Assembly: GCA_000438155.1 (NCBI GenBank)
Contig: FR902897.1
Span: 1 to 16,063, forward strand
DNA: 16,063 nt
Source: Firmicutes bacterium CAG:95
GTDB taxonomy: Bacteria; Bacillota; Clostridia; Lachnospirales; Lachnospiraceae
Reading direction: 5' to 3'
The stretch's first letter is position 1, and the number at the start of each line of letters is the position of its first letter. Below, one piece after another: positions 8,201-16,063 of the stretch. The translations under genes were made by a program, and so were the position numbers. Under the pieces are notes generated by a model that was given only the letters and a program-made list of their open reading frames with translations, was not told where the DNA came from and ran no database searches.

Positions 8201-11200
8201 AGCTTAATGTCATCCGGTTCCTGTTCTCTTAAGATTCCACCTGCCGCAATTTCCAGATTGTCCGCAAGGTATTTCATCGTATCCTCATAGTACATATCCC
8301 CACGGTACTCAATTTCGAAGACAAATTTGTTCCGGTCAATGGAAATACTGATAGAAACCGGTGCTTTCGCTGCATTTAGGCTGATCGGTTCTTCCTGTGC
8401 ATATTCACCACCAATCGTATCAAACGCAAAATTGTCTCCCTGATAGATCACCATGGCATCTGCCTTGATGCTGAACTCATGGCTGATCTGTGAAAATGGA
8501 TAAATATCGTTGTTCATGGAGTTGATCAGCTGCTGCTGTACCGCAAGCAGGCCATCCTTTAAGCTTCCTGCAAAATCCGTGTAAACAGGAAGTGTCTTTA
8601 CCAGCATACCAACGGTTTCTGAAAGTCTGGAATCATTTCTTCCATGATAAATGGTAGTAAATACTGCATCCTTTCTGAAATTGTATTTACCAAGAGTGAG
8701 GCCAAACACCGAAATAAAGAAAACATTTTCGGTAATTCCGTGCTTCTTACAGAAGTCCTTTACCTCCTGTACGGAAACCTCCGTAACCTCTCTGTGGTAA
8801 GTCTCTGCGGTCGGAACCGGACCGTTTTTATCCGGATAGAAGTTGATGCTTCCACCCTTATTTTCAAATACGGATTTATAATAGTTCTCTGCATTCTTAT
8901 AAACATCACTCTTCAATGCATCACGGTTATCCAGAGCCAGGTCATAGGAGGTATAGGTTTCTGCTTCCAGCTTTTCTCCACTGTACGCCCTGTTAATGTC
9001 GTTCAGTATAATACCAAGAGAGGTTCCATCCGCAATGATATGATGAATGTCAAGGAACAGGTAATTTCCATCACAGGTTCTGTAAATTTCAAACCGGAAA
9101 AGCTGCTCATTAAACAGCATATAGGGACGAACCAGCGTTTCCCTGTTCATTCCATTGATAATCTGTGTTTTACAGGTTAAGCCGTCATCACGTTTCTGAA
9201 GGACATCTCCGTTTTCATCCATGAAGAGGCGTGTCTTCAGATAAGGATGAGCCTCGATTGTGCTGTCAATAGCTGCTGCAAGCCTGTCAAGATCTACCTT
9301 CTTATTAAGCTTCAAAAGATAAGGAATATTGTATATGGTAGAGCCCATATTGGCCGTACACTCAATAAAGATTCCTTCCTGCGTATTAGTAAGCGGATAG
9401 TTCTCCTGTACTTCTCTCTTTGTTTCCTTACCGGCAGTCTTTACAAAGCCCTCTAACAGTTCAATTGTCGGATGGCTCTTAATATCCGAGGTCTTAATGA
9501 CTATGTCAAATGCCTTGGAAATCAGGATATTCAGCTTGATTGCACTGATGGAAGTCAGTCCTGCCTCATAAATATCCGTGGTAATGCCGAATTCTTTATA
9601 GCCAAGAACGTCTGCAATACAGTCAAATAATTTCTGCTGTGTTTCATTCTTCGGCTCGATGATTTCTTCGATTTTTCTCTCCGGTACCGGAAGTGCCTTT
9701 TTATTGACCTTCTGGTTCTGATTAAGCGGAATCTTGTCGATCTGCATGGTAACTGCAGGTACCATATAAGCAGGCTTGGTTTCCTTAATGAAATCATTCA
9801 AGCCATTGATATCCACTTCACTGTCCGATACCACATAAGCTACAATGTATTTTCCACCGTTCGGATCATCAAAAGCAACAACGGTTGCATCCTTGATTCC
9901 CTGGTATCTCCGGATGACCTCTTCCACTTCGGAAAGCTCGATCCGGAAGCCCCTGATCTTAACCTGGGAATCCTTTCTGCCGATGATCTGGACATTTCCG
10001 TCCGGAAGATATCTGGCAATATCACCGGAATGATACAGCACTTCATAGCCTTCCGTATCATCATAAATGTTCTTCGTATATACCTCTGCCGTTTTCTCCG
10101 GCTTATTAAGATACCCCCTCGAAACCTGGAAGCCTGAGATCATCAGTTCTCCGCAGGCACCATACGGCAGCATATGACCGGATTTATCCGTAATATAAAG
10201 CTTCACATTATCCAGTGCTTTTCCGATCGGAATATTCGGATAATACTTGTCAACCTCAAAAGCCGTTACAAGAATGGTCGTTTCCGTAGGACCGTAAACA
10301 TTGAAAAACCGATATCCCTTCGGCGGTTCACAGGGAACGAGCTTCTCCCCGCCTACGGAAAGATAACGGAGACTCCTGCATTCCATTTCCAGTGCAAACT
10401 GTCTTCCGACCTGTGTGGTCATGAAGGAGTGGGTAATGCCATTTTCTTCAAAGTATTTCTGCAAGCCAATGAAATCCAGACGGATTTCTTCCGGAATAAT
10501 ATGTAATTCTGCACCATTGGTGATTGCACCGTAAGTATCCATCATGGAAGCATCAAAACCAAACGATGCATAGGCAGCTACCTTACAATCCGGATCAATG
10601 CTGTAATACTTTCTGTACCAGTGACAGAATGCGGTAATATTTCCATATTCCAGCATACATCCCTTCGGTACCCCGGTAGAACCTGAGGTATACAGTAAGA
10701 TAAACAGGTCATGAAGCTGCGGCTTTTTCAATTCCACATCCACATCCTCAAGCTGCATGATTTCATCGGTATATAAAACAGGTCCCTGATAGCCGTCCAC
10801 CAGATGCAGAAGCTCTCTGTCTGCAATCAGAAGCTTTGCTGCGGAGTCCTCCAGCATATACATCAGACGATCCTTCGGATACGACGGATCGAGCGGCTGA
10901 TATGCGGCTCCTGCTTTAATCACGCCCATCGGTGCAATCGCCATATACTCACAACGTGGAATCAGAATGGACACGACATCTTCCGTGCCAATACCACGGG
11001 AGGCAATGTATTTTCCGAGCCGGTCACTGATCTCATCCAATTCCTTGTAGGTGTACTTCTTATCCTTAAATACCACAGCCGTATGATCCGGTATGGTCTG
11101 TACCATTTCAGTAAACCGGTCAGAAATTGTTTTCGTTCTGTCATATTTGCAGGCCGTATCATTGAATTCTGCAATTTTCTTAACCGCATTCTCAGAGAGA

Positions 11201-14200
11201 ATGGAAACCTCTGATACGTACTTGTTTTTCAGCATGGAATCCATGGCTGCTTCGTACGCTTCAAGCATTCCTGCCACGAATGCATCACTGTACCTGTCAC
11301 TGCGGAATTCTGCAGTAAGAACATATTCGTTATTGTACTCTCTTACCTGAATAAGCAGCGGCATTTTCGCCATATCAAGGGAAAGATCGTGTCCCCGTGC
11401 AACGGTATCTCCGATTGGATAATCGTCACTTAATTCTGCCTGATAAGCAAAGGTAAGATCCGAATTAAATCCATATTTTGCACAGATATCCGAGAACGGG
11501 AAAATATCATTTGCCATAGAGGACAGGAGCTGTTCAGAAAGCTCTGTCATGTAGGCCTGGATCGTCGTTTTTGCTTCAAATTTACAGTAAACCGGAAGGG
11601 TCTTCACCAGCATACAGACCGTATTTTCCAGTCGGGAATCATTTCTGCCATTATAAATTGTAGAAAAAAGGCTGTCGTCGGAATTGGAATATCTGGACAT
11701 CAGAATACCAAACACACCGGTAAATAAAATATTCGGTGTGACACCCAGCTTTTCACAGCAGGACAGGATTTTGTCCTCTGCAACCGTAAGCTTTCTTTCA
11801 AGATATCCCTTTTCCGGAGCTTTTCCGGTCACATCCGGGAATGGAAGGGATTCGGTCTCCACTTCTCCGAATACGCTGTCATAATACTTCTCGGCCTTCT
11901 TATATTTTCCTTCCTGCATCTGCTGCTCTTCGTCAAGGGCTGCATCAAATCCGGTATAGGTCTCCTTTTCGAGTTTTTCACCCACATAAGCCCGGTTGAT
12001 ATCCTTGAAAATAATATCATAGGAGTTACCATCTGCAATAATGTGATGGAAATCAGTGAACAGATATTTCCGGTCTTCCGTGACATAAATCTGTGCACGG
12101 AATAAACGTCCCTTTTCCAGCCTAAACGGACGCACCAGTTCCTTCTTCAAAGCTTCAAACTGTTCATTCGTTGTCTCAATGACATCCGGCACAAAATTCT
12201 CCGTACCCGGGCGCTGCACCATCTCTCCCTGATCGTTTAAGAATACTTCGGTAAGAAGATAGGAATGGGCATTCACCATCTGCGCCACAGCATCAGACAG
12301 CTTCTGTACATCTGTGGCTCTGTCCAGTTCAAACAGGAATGGAATATTGTATACAGTACTTTCCGGATTCTTACTGCATTCTACAAAAATACCCTTCTGC
12401 GAACCGGTAAGAGGATAAACCTCACGCTTCTCATAGGTCCGGATCTTCGGTGCAAGCATGACATAGTTTTCCAGCTTTTCAACGGTGTTATTTTCATGAA
12501 TATCACTTGTTTTTACTGTAACGCCAAACTCATCCGAAATCAGAATGCAAAGCTTCATGGCACTGATAGAAGATAATCCTGCTTTATAAAAGCTGGTATC
12601 AATGCCAAAGAAATCGTTTTCTACCACATTCGCAACGATTTCAAAAATCCTCTTCTGCATCGGTGTTTCCGGCTCTTTCAAATTCTTCGGCTGGGAAATG
12701 GGCTTTGGCAGTGCGCTCTTATCAATCTTGCCGTTTGCGGTTACCGGCATCCTGTCCATCTGGATAAATACATCGGGAACCATGTAATGAGCGAGGGATT
12801 CGGCAGCATAGTCCGAAAGCTCCCCGGTATCAATCTTATGGTCTGCCAGAAAATAGCAGCAGAGATATTTATTGTCCACCGGTACGGTAATACTGGTGAC
12901 AATTCCTTCATAGCTGTTGATGACTTCTTCAATTTCACCAAGCTCAATTCGTAAGCCACGCAGCTTGATCTGGTTGTCCATTCTTCCAAAGAACTCAATT
13001 TCGCCTTCGGGTGTAATCCGGGCAAGGTCGCCTGTTTTATATGCCCGTTCTCCATTCAGGTTAATAAATACAGCAGCTGTTTTATCTGGCAGATTGATAT
13101 AGCCTCTTCCCACACCAAGACCTGCTACCACAAGTTCCCCTGTCTCTCCATCCGGAAGAATCCTGTTCTCCTTATCTACCACATAAACCCGGACGTTGCC
13201 GTTCGGCGTACCGATCGTAATATTTTTGCTGTCGCTAATCACCTTCATTGTACAACTGATCGTCGTCTCTGTAGGGCCGTAACCATTCATAATATAAGCA
13301 TCCGGATTAACCGAACGGATCTTATCATAAAGTGCCGGAGGGAAGGCTTCTGCTCCCACGTCATAAACCCGGATCCGGGAAGCCGCTTCCTTCAGCTGCG
13401 GAAGATCAATCATGTTGGATAGATACGTCGGAGTTGTCGTCATGATATCGACATGATTTTTAACAATGAGATCTCCGAGCATCATCGGGTTCTGGATCTC
13501 TTCATCCGTTGCAATCACTGCAGTAAGTCCATTCGTAAGCGGAATAAACTCCTCAAGTACGGATACGTCAAAGGTCATCGCTGCCATGGAAAGAGAAACA
13601 CTTCCCCTGCTTACATATCCATAGGTTTCTGCATTCTTTGGATCAGGATTCACAAAGTTTGCAAGATTTAAGTGCTCAATCATTACTCCCTTGGGCTTTC
13701 CGGTGGAGCCTGAGGTATAGATACAATAACACAGATCATGTTCCCTGATCTCTACATCCGGATTTTCTGTATCCGGATGCTGCAGCAGCTCTTCCAGTAA
13801 AAGCACCTTGCAGGGGAGTTTGTCAAACAGTTCCTTACGTTCTTTGGCAATCTCCTTTGTTGTGATGAGCAGCGGCACTCCTGCATCCTCAAAGATAAAC
13901 TGGATTCTGTCATCCGGGTAATCCGGAGAAGCTACCGCAAAAGCGCTTCCTGACTTCAAAATACCCTGTCGTACTGCATAAAAATCACAACAGCGTTCCA
14001 GTACAACACCCACGATAATCTCCCGACCGGCCCCCTTTCCGATGAGAGAATGGGCAATTTTGTTTGCTCTTTCATTCAGTTCGGCATACGTGAAGCTTTC
14101 CTTACCGGAAGCAACCGCACACTTTTCCGGATGGAGACGTACCTGTTCTTCAAACAGCTTCGTCACCGGCTGAAATGTAAAGGCAAACCCGGATTTTTCA

Positions 14201-14214
14201 TTAATGTCTGACAT
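5230..14214 (-). CDS. trimodular nonribosomal peptide synthetase, A-T-C-A-T-C-A-T-R
   Basis: A 2994-residue cytoplasmic NRPS predicted to join three amino acids and release the chain reductively. Approximate domains: A1 15-505 (YTSGSTGKPKG 166-176, NGYGPTETT 310-318, Lys497); T1 515-585 (Ser549 in AGLSSI); C1 595-1015 (HHIIADG 723-729); A2 1025-1512 (YTSGSTG 1175-1181, NVYGPTETT 1305-1313, Lys1502); T2 1520-1595 (Ser1555 in AGLTSI); C2 1600-2010 (HHIIADG 1724-1730); A3 2022-2512 (YTSGSTGKPKG 2172-2182, NGYGPTENT 2302-2310, Lys2498); T3 2518-2590 (Ser2552 in LGGSS); thioester reductase 2630-2994 (GATGFLG 2637-2643, ST 2760-2761, Tyr2794/Lys2798 of YxxxK). All catalytic motifs are intact. There is no starter condensation, epimerase or thioesterase domain, so a free N-terminus, L-residues and an aldehyde end (or alcohol after a second reduction) are inferred. 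The ATG (14212-14214) follows AGGAGGGG, which overlaps the exporter stop. Substrates are unknown. Confidence 0.95.
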   Translation of the reverse strand: MSDINEKSGFAFTFQPVTKLFEEQVRLHPEKCAVASGKESFTYAELNERANKIAHSLIGKGAGREIIVGVVLERCCDFYAVRQGILKSGSAFAVASPDYPDDRIQFIFEDAGVPLLITTKEIAKERKELFDKLPCKVLLLEELLQHPDTENPDVEIREHDLCYCIYTSGSTGKPKGVMIEHLNLANFVNPDPKNAETYGYVSRGSVSLSMAAMTFDVSVLEEFIPLTNGLTAVIATDEEIQNPMMLGDLIVKNHVDIMTTTPTYLSNMIDLPQLKEAASRIRVYDVGAEAFPPALYDKIRSVNPDAYIMNGYGPTETTISCTMKVISDSKNITIGTPNGNVRVYVVDKENRILPDGETGELVVAGLGVGRGYINLPDKTAAVFINLNGERAYKTGDLARITPEGEIEFFGRMDNQIKLRGLRIELGEIEEVINSYEGIVTSITVPVDNKYLCCYFLADHKIDTGELSDYAAESLAHYMVPDVFIQMDRMPVTANGKIDKSALPKPISQPKNLKEPETPMQKRIFEIVANVVENDFFGIDTSFYKAGLSSISAMKLCILISDEFGVTVKTSDIHENNTVEKLENYVMLAPKIRTYEKREVYPLTGSQKGIFVECSKNPESTVYNIPFLFELDRATDVQKLSDAVAQMVNAHSYLLTEVFLNDQGEMVQRPGTENFVPDVIETTNEQFEALKKELVRPFRLEKGRLFRAQIYVTEDRKYLFTDFHHIIADGNSYDIIFKDINRAYVGEKLEKETYTGFDAALDEEQQMQEGKYKKAEKYYDSVFGEVETESLPFPDVTGKAPEKGYLERKLTVAEDKILSCCEKLGVTPNILFTGVFGILMSRYSNSDDSLFSTIYNGRNDSRLENTVCMLVKTLPVYCKFEAKTTIQAYMTELSEQLLSSMANDIFPFSDICAKYGFNSDLTFAYQAELSDDYPIGDTVARGHDLSLDMAKMPLLIQVREYNNEYVLTAEFRSDRYSDAFVAGMLEAYEAAMDSMLKNKYVSEVSILSENAVKKIAEFNDTACKYDRTKTISDRFTEMVQTIPDHTAVVFKDKKYTYKELDEISDRLGKYIASRGIGTEDVVSILIPRCEYMAIAPMGVIKAGAAYQPLDPSYPKDRLMYMLEDSAAKLLIADRELLHLVDGYQGPVLYTDEIMQLEDVDVELKKPQLHDLFILLYTSGSTGVPKGCMLEYGNITAFCHWYRKYYSIDPDCKVAAYASFGFDASMMDTYGAITNGAELHIIPEEIRLDFIGLQKYFEENGITHSFMTTQVGRQFALEMECRSLRYLSVGGEKLVPCEPPKGYRFFNVYGPTETTILVTAFEVDKYYPNIPIGKALDNVKLYITDKSGHMLPYGACGELMISGFQVSRGYLNKPEKTAEVYTKNIYDDTEGYEVLYHSGDIARYLPDGNVQIIGRKDSQVKIRGFRIELSEVEEVIRRYQGIKDATVVAFDDPNGGKYIVAYVVSDSEVDINGLNDFIKETKPAYMVPAVTMQIDKIPLNQNQKVNKKALPVPERKIEEIIEPKNETQQKLFDCIADVLGYKEFGITTDIYEAGLTSISAIKLNILISKAFDIVIKTSDIKSHPTIELLEGFVKTAGKETKREVQENYPLTNTQEGIFIECTANMGSTIYNIPYLLKLNKKVDLDRLAAAIDSTIEAHPYLKTRLFMDENGDVLQKRDDGLTCKTQIINGMNRETLVRPYMLFNEQLFRFEIYRTCDGNYLFLDIHHIIADGTSLGIILNDINRAYSGEKLEAETYTSYDLALDNRDALKSDVYKNAENYYKSVFENKGGSINFYPDKNGPVPTAETYHREVTEVSVQEVKDFCKKHGITENVFFISVFGLTLGKYNFRKDAVFTTIYHGRNDSRLSETVGMLVKTLPVYTDFAGSLKDGLLAVQQQLINSMNNDIYPFSQISHEFSIKADAMVIYQGDNFAFDTIGGEYAQEEPISLNAAKAPVSISISIDRNKFVFEIEYRGDMYYEDTMKYLADNLEIAAGGILREQEPDDIKLLFEEKTTMEDDPEHAGKTFVDLFREAVEKYPDRPAVRDGKGEITYRELDRMSDYVAQKLTENGFGREQAAGILCGRTREFAVAYVGVMKAGGAYVPLDPEYPQSRIEYMLKDSGADNLLVINQYRELVSFYDGNILSLDEVAEASKDFTLSVELTSPKPENLAYMIYTSGSTGKPKGVMLEQRNLLNLIEYIRLTRKTSPDDIVAEFASFCFDASVIDLFAPLTAGALLYIFPEDIRKDAVAVAKCIQDQKITSATFPTQMGELVTELLEDAPCLKFVTLGGEKFKHYRNRTYQMINGYGPTENTVSSTEFWVDKQYDNIPIGKSQRNVRSYVVSEDLKRLPVGASGELCHAGRQIARGYHNLPEKTASVFVENPYSVCEDDKRLYRTGDMVRMKGDGNIEYIGRIDSQVKIRGYRVELGEIEGAVLKHELVKNSAVTVVEKGGNKYITAYYTGESIPDEELKTFLEPLIPDYMMPSFFVHIDEMPVTPGGKIDKKALPVPEVAVNNTSYVEPVTMVQKTLCEIFEKALGTEKVGIEDNFFDLGGSSLTASKVAVMCLSRNISIVYADVFKHPTVRELAEIVDDQASAESPQSNNEFSDYNYNRIQSVISGNVEENADRITKEELGDIMITGATGFLGIHILKAYLDNYDGKVYCLVRKGSYESMEKRMMHMLMYYFDNPCEELFKDRIVCVDGDITSKEQVESFGAYKFRTLINCAACVKHFAAGDVLQKINVHGVENLIEFCKNNGRRLIQISTVSVAGEGSNGVPPMDRVFSENDLYIGQSITNEYIRTKFLAERAVLEAVSGGLDAKIIRVGNLMSRNSDGEFQINFITNGFLRSLRGYKAIGKFPMGGMHEVAELSPIDSTALAVLKLVQTDRRFTVFHACNSHHIYMADLIYAMRNYGFKLDIVKDEEFEEAVKEFAKNGNDSDAVSGLIAYTSHNENEIYTMEYSNRFTAQVLYRLDYKWPVTDDRYLESAIEALDRLAFFD

Positions 14215-14220
14215 TTCTTT

Positions 14221-14228
14221 CCCCTCCT
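14221..14228 (-). promoter_or_regulatory. ribosome binding site of the NRPS, overlapping the exporter stop codon
   Basis: AGGAGGGG on the minus strand lies 6 bases before the NRPS ATG, and its first two bases are the last two bases of the exporter TAG stop (14227-14229). This fixes the NRPS start and implies coupled translation of exporter and synthetase. Confidence 0.8.
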
Positions 14229-15975
14229 AAAATGAGATTATTGTATTATTCATATCAATGGCACGAATATAGTCCATAGATTTTGAAATCTTTTTCACAA
14301 GCTCGATTCCATGAATATCAAATTCTTCACTGTCACAGCTGTACTCCAACGGGTTGAAGTTCACTCCGTTATCACGGATTCTAAGCCGGCATAAATCATC
14401 CTCGATACAGAAATTGATATCGATCCAGTTCGAGGTTTTGCCGCCGAATCTGATGATATTTACGGTCATCTCTTCCGCACATACGGCTGCCAGATTGGCT
14501 TTGTTTCCGGATACTCCCTTTTCCCTGCAGAACTCCATGATTCTGGTATGTACAATCGAAGCTTCTTCCATGGTACTCTTAATTGAAAAGTCCAGATTGA
14601 TTCCCGGATTTTTATCCGGGACAATATAAAAGGTGGAATGCGGATGCTTGATTTTCCGGAAAATCCACGCTGCAATTACCGTAATCAGCTCTGTCGCTAC
14701 AAACCCTACCGCAATTCCATCTATACCGATTCCGTCAATCTGCTTCCAGATCAGAATTCCGGCAAAGGTTGCAGGCAGAACCACAACAGCGTTTTCAAGG
14801 AAGGTAACAAAGCTGGCAATCGCGGTTTCTTCAATGGATTCATAATAGCTTACAATGAATTTATTCCAAAGATACGGGATCACACATACAGCAAAAATGC
14901 GAAGTGCATTCACCATCTGTCTTCCAAGCTCCCCACCACCGCTTCCAAACAGAATGGTAATCTGCTCTGTAAACACTATAATCACTACAAAAATGACTGC
15001 AAGCATGATGTAACTGTATTTCAGCATTTTATTACACAGAACGCGGATTCCCACGTAGTCCTTTTCTCCAAAAAGGATTCCGGCCACGTTCGGAATGACA
15101 CCAATGATTCCTCCAGTCAGCATTTCAACAATCAGAAGGACGTTATCACAAACCGTAAATACCGCCATACCGTCCTCGCCGATCTGATTAATAATGATCG
15201 TATTAAGCCCAAGTGCCTTGATAAAACTTGTTGCCATGAAAACCAGCATCGGAACGCCTGTAACCACTGCTTCCCTGAGGATGGCAAAGTCCTTTGGTTT
15301 CAGATGCACAAACCGGATATTCCGTTTATCGGAGCGGATATAAAACACGAAAACCACCATGGCAAGTAAAAAACCAAGCACGGTAGAAAGGGACGCCCCC
15401 GCAATTCCAAGCGGGGTGAATCTGAGAAAAATATAATCGAGAATCAGATTGATTACATTGGCAAGGATAAGGTAGGTGGATGCAAGCTCCGGGTGATTTT
15501 CCACACCAAGATAGTTCACCATCATAAGACCAATTCCAATAATCGGTGCACCAAGCATGCTGATCCGGATATAGTCTGCTGTATGGGTTGTCAGTGTTCC
15601 GCCGCCAGGTACTAAGAGTTTCGCGATCGGATCTGCTGCCGGGAATGCAATAAATGAAAAAAGAAAGCCTGCTAAAAGTGTCACAAGAAACGTAACTGTA
15701 AATAACTTCGAGGCACTTTCCTTATCCCGTTTACCAAGCATATTTCCCACAGCAATGGAGCCACCGATTCCAAGACAGTAACCGGTAAGCTGGATAATGG
15801 TTTCCACCGGAAGGCTCATGGTAACCGCTGACATGGCTTCCACACCGATCAGATTACTTACAAAAATTGTATCTACGATGTTTCCTAATTGAAGCGCCAG
15901 TGACATCATAATGCCCGGAACAATATACTTATTTAACTTTGCATTTAACAGCCGGTTATTTCTCTTATCTGCCAT
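14227..15975 (-). CDS. MATE-family efflux transporter fused to an RsbW-like HATPase domain
   Basis: A 582-residue membrane protein. Residues about 1-445 form a MATE (multi-antimicrobial extrusion) transporter: a basic N-terminus, an NKYIVPGIMMSLALQLGNIVDTIFVSNLIG opening typical of the family, two halves of repeated hydrophobic segments, and a second-half GVPMLVFM region. Such proteins export small molecules using a Na+ or H+ gradient. After a linker (about 445-462) the C-terminal ~120 residues are a GHKL ATPase of the anti-sigma kinase class: N-box AEEMTVN (E502, N506), G1 box RDNGVNF (D535, G537), G2 box HGIELV (G556) and terminal NNTIISF. Ordinary MATE proteins are about 450 residues and lack this. 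It starts at ATG 15973-15975 after AAAAGGGGA and is first in the operon. Likely role: export of the NRPS peptide, with the cytoplasmic kinase domain paired to the operon's STAS protein. Confidence 0.9.
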   Translation of the reverse strand: MADKRNNRLLNAKLNKYIVPGIMMSLALQLGNIVDTIFVSNLIGVEAMSAVTMSLPVETIIQLTGYCLGIGGSIAVGNMLGKRDKESASKLFTVTFLVTLLAGFLFSFIAFPAADPIAKLLVPGGGTLTTHTADYIRISMLGAPIIGIGLMMVNYLGVENHPELASTYLILANVINLILDYIFLRFTPLGIAGASLSTVLGFLLAMVVFVFYIRSDKRNIRFVHLKPKDFAILREAVVTGVPMLVFMATSFIKALGLNTIIINQIGEDGMAVFTVCDNVLLIVEMLTGGIIGVIPNVAGILFGEKDYVGIRVLCNKMLKYSYIMLAVIFVVIIVFTEQITILFGSGGGELGRQMVNALRIFAVCVIPYLWNKFIVSYYESIEETAIASFVTFLENAVVVLPATFAGILIWKQIDGIGIDGIAVGFVATELITVIAAWIFRKIKHPHSTFYIVPDKNPGINLDFSIKSTMEEASIVHTRIMEFCREKGVSGNKANLAAVCAEEMTVNIIRFGGKTSNWIDINFCIEDDLCRLRIRDNGVNFNPLEYSCDSEEFDIHGIELVKKISKSMDYIRAIDMNNTIISF

Positions 15976-16036
15976 TTCATTCCCCTTTTAAATTGTATTT
16001 GATAAAGCTTTAATTTTCCCCATTTATTTACAATTT

Positions 16037-16063
16037 GTAACAGTTCAGCCATGCAGAAATGAT
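16037..16063. repeat. arm of dispersed palindromic repeat at the right window end
   Basis: GTAACAGTTCAGCCATGC plus nine further bases is the perfect reverse complement of positions 3-29. It lies about 60 bp upstream of the exporter gene; the leader between them is AT-rich with no promoter I could defend. It is probably one arm of a longer palindromic element that continues beyond the window. Confidence 0.75.

Noticed and set aside
8644..9180. 178-codon open frame on the plus strand inside the NRPS region
   Set aside because: It is antisense to the intact C2 domain, whose coding frame and motifs are unmistakable.
14638..15369. 243-codon open frame on the plus strand
   Set aside because: It lies wholly opposite the MATE exporter gene, has a composition typical of an antisense shadow (rich in Asn, His, Lys) and shows no recognisable domain.
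15976..16036. Promoter for the biosynthetic operon (TACAAT at 15992-15997, TTGTAA at 16028-16033)
   Set aside because: The two hexamers are about 30 bases apart and no pair with proper spacing was found. The true promoter may lie beyond the window edge.

Overview
The window looks like chromosomal DNA of an anaerobic gut-type Firmicute, most likely a Lachnospiraceae member. The basis is protein style: a NifU-type scaffold linked to mnmA, a GGCCG-containing MnmA, and a reductase-terminated NRPS of the kind known from gut Clostridia. Species cannot be read from the sequence. All genes lie on the minus strand, so transcription runs from high to low coordinates.

Right part (about 4180-15975): one compact four-gene biosynthetic operon. 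In transcription order it holds (1) a MATE-family exporter fused at its C-terminus to an RsbW/SpoIIAB-like HATPase domain; (2) a 2994-residue nonribosomal peptide synthetase with layout A-T-C-A-T-C-A-T-R; (3) a 100-residue STAS-domain anti-anti-sigma-like protein; and (4) an Sfp-type phosphopantetheinyl transferase. The PPTase would activate the three carrier domains, the synthetase would assemble a tripeptide and release it reductively (probably as an aldehyde), and the MATE unit would export it. The HATPase and STAS parts form the two halves of a partner-switching pair, with the kinase half welded to the exporter. This arrangement is the most interesting thing in the window.

Left part (30-3799): a housekeeping Fe-S / tRNA-thiolation operon (nifS cysteine desulfurase, nifU scaffold, mnmA tRNA 2-thiouridylase), with a recognisable promoter and a palindromic operator-like site upstream, followed by a separate PHP-family histidinol-phosphatase-like gene. 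The mnmA reading frame is broken by an exactly contiguous 32-bp imperfect tandem duplication, which is either a real lesion or an assembly error.

A dispersed palindromic repeat family with ends resembling GTAAC-N2-TTCAG occurs as a full copy at 880-1034, a related copy at about 4003-4100, and as 27-bp arms at both extreme ends of the window (3-29 and 16037-16063, inverted and identical). The copies lie at the boundaries of the transcription units. The window is probably an assembled contig that stops in this repeat at both ends. I saw no tRNA, rRNA, CRISPR array, transposase or phage gene.
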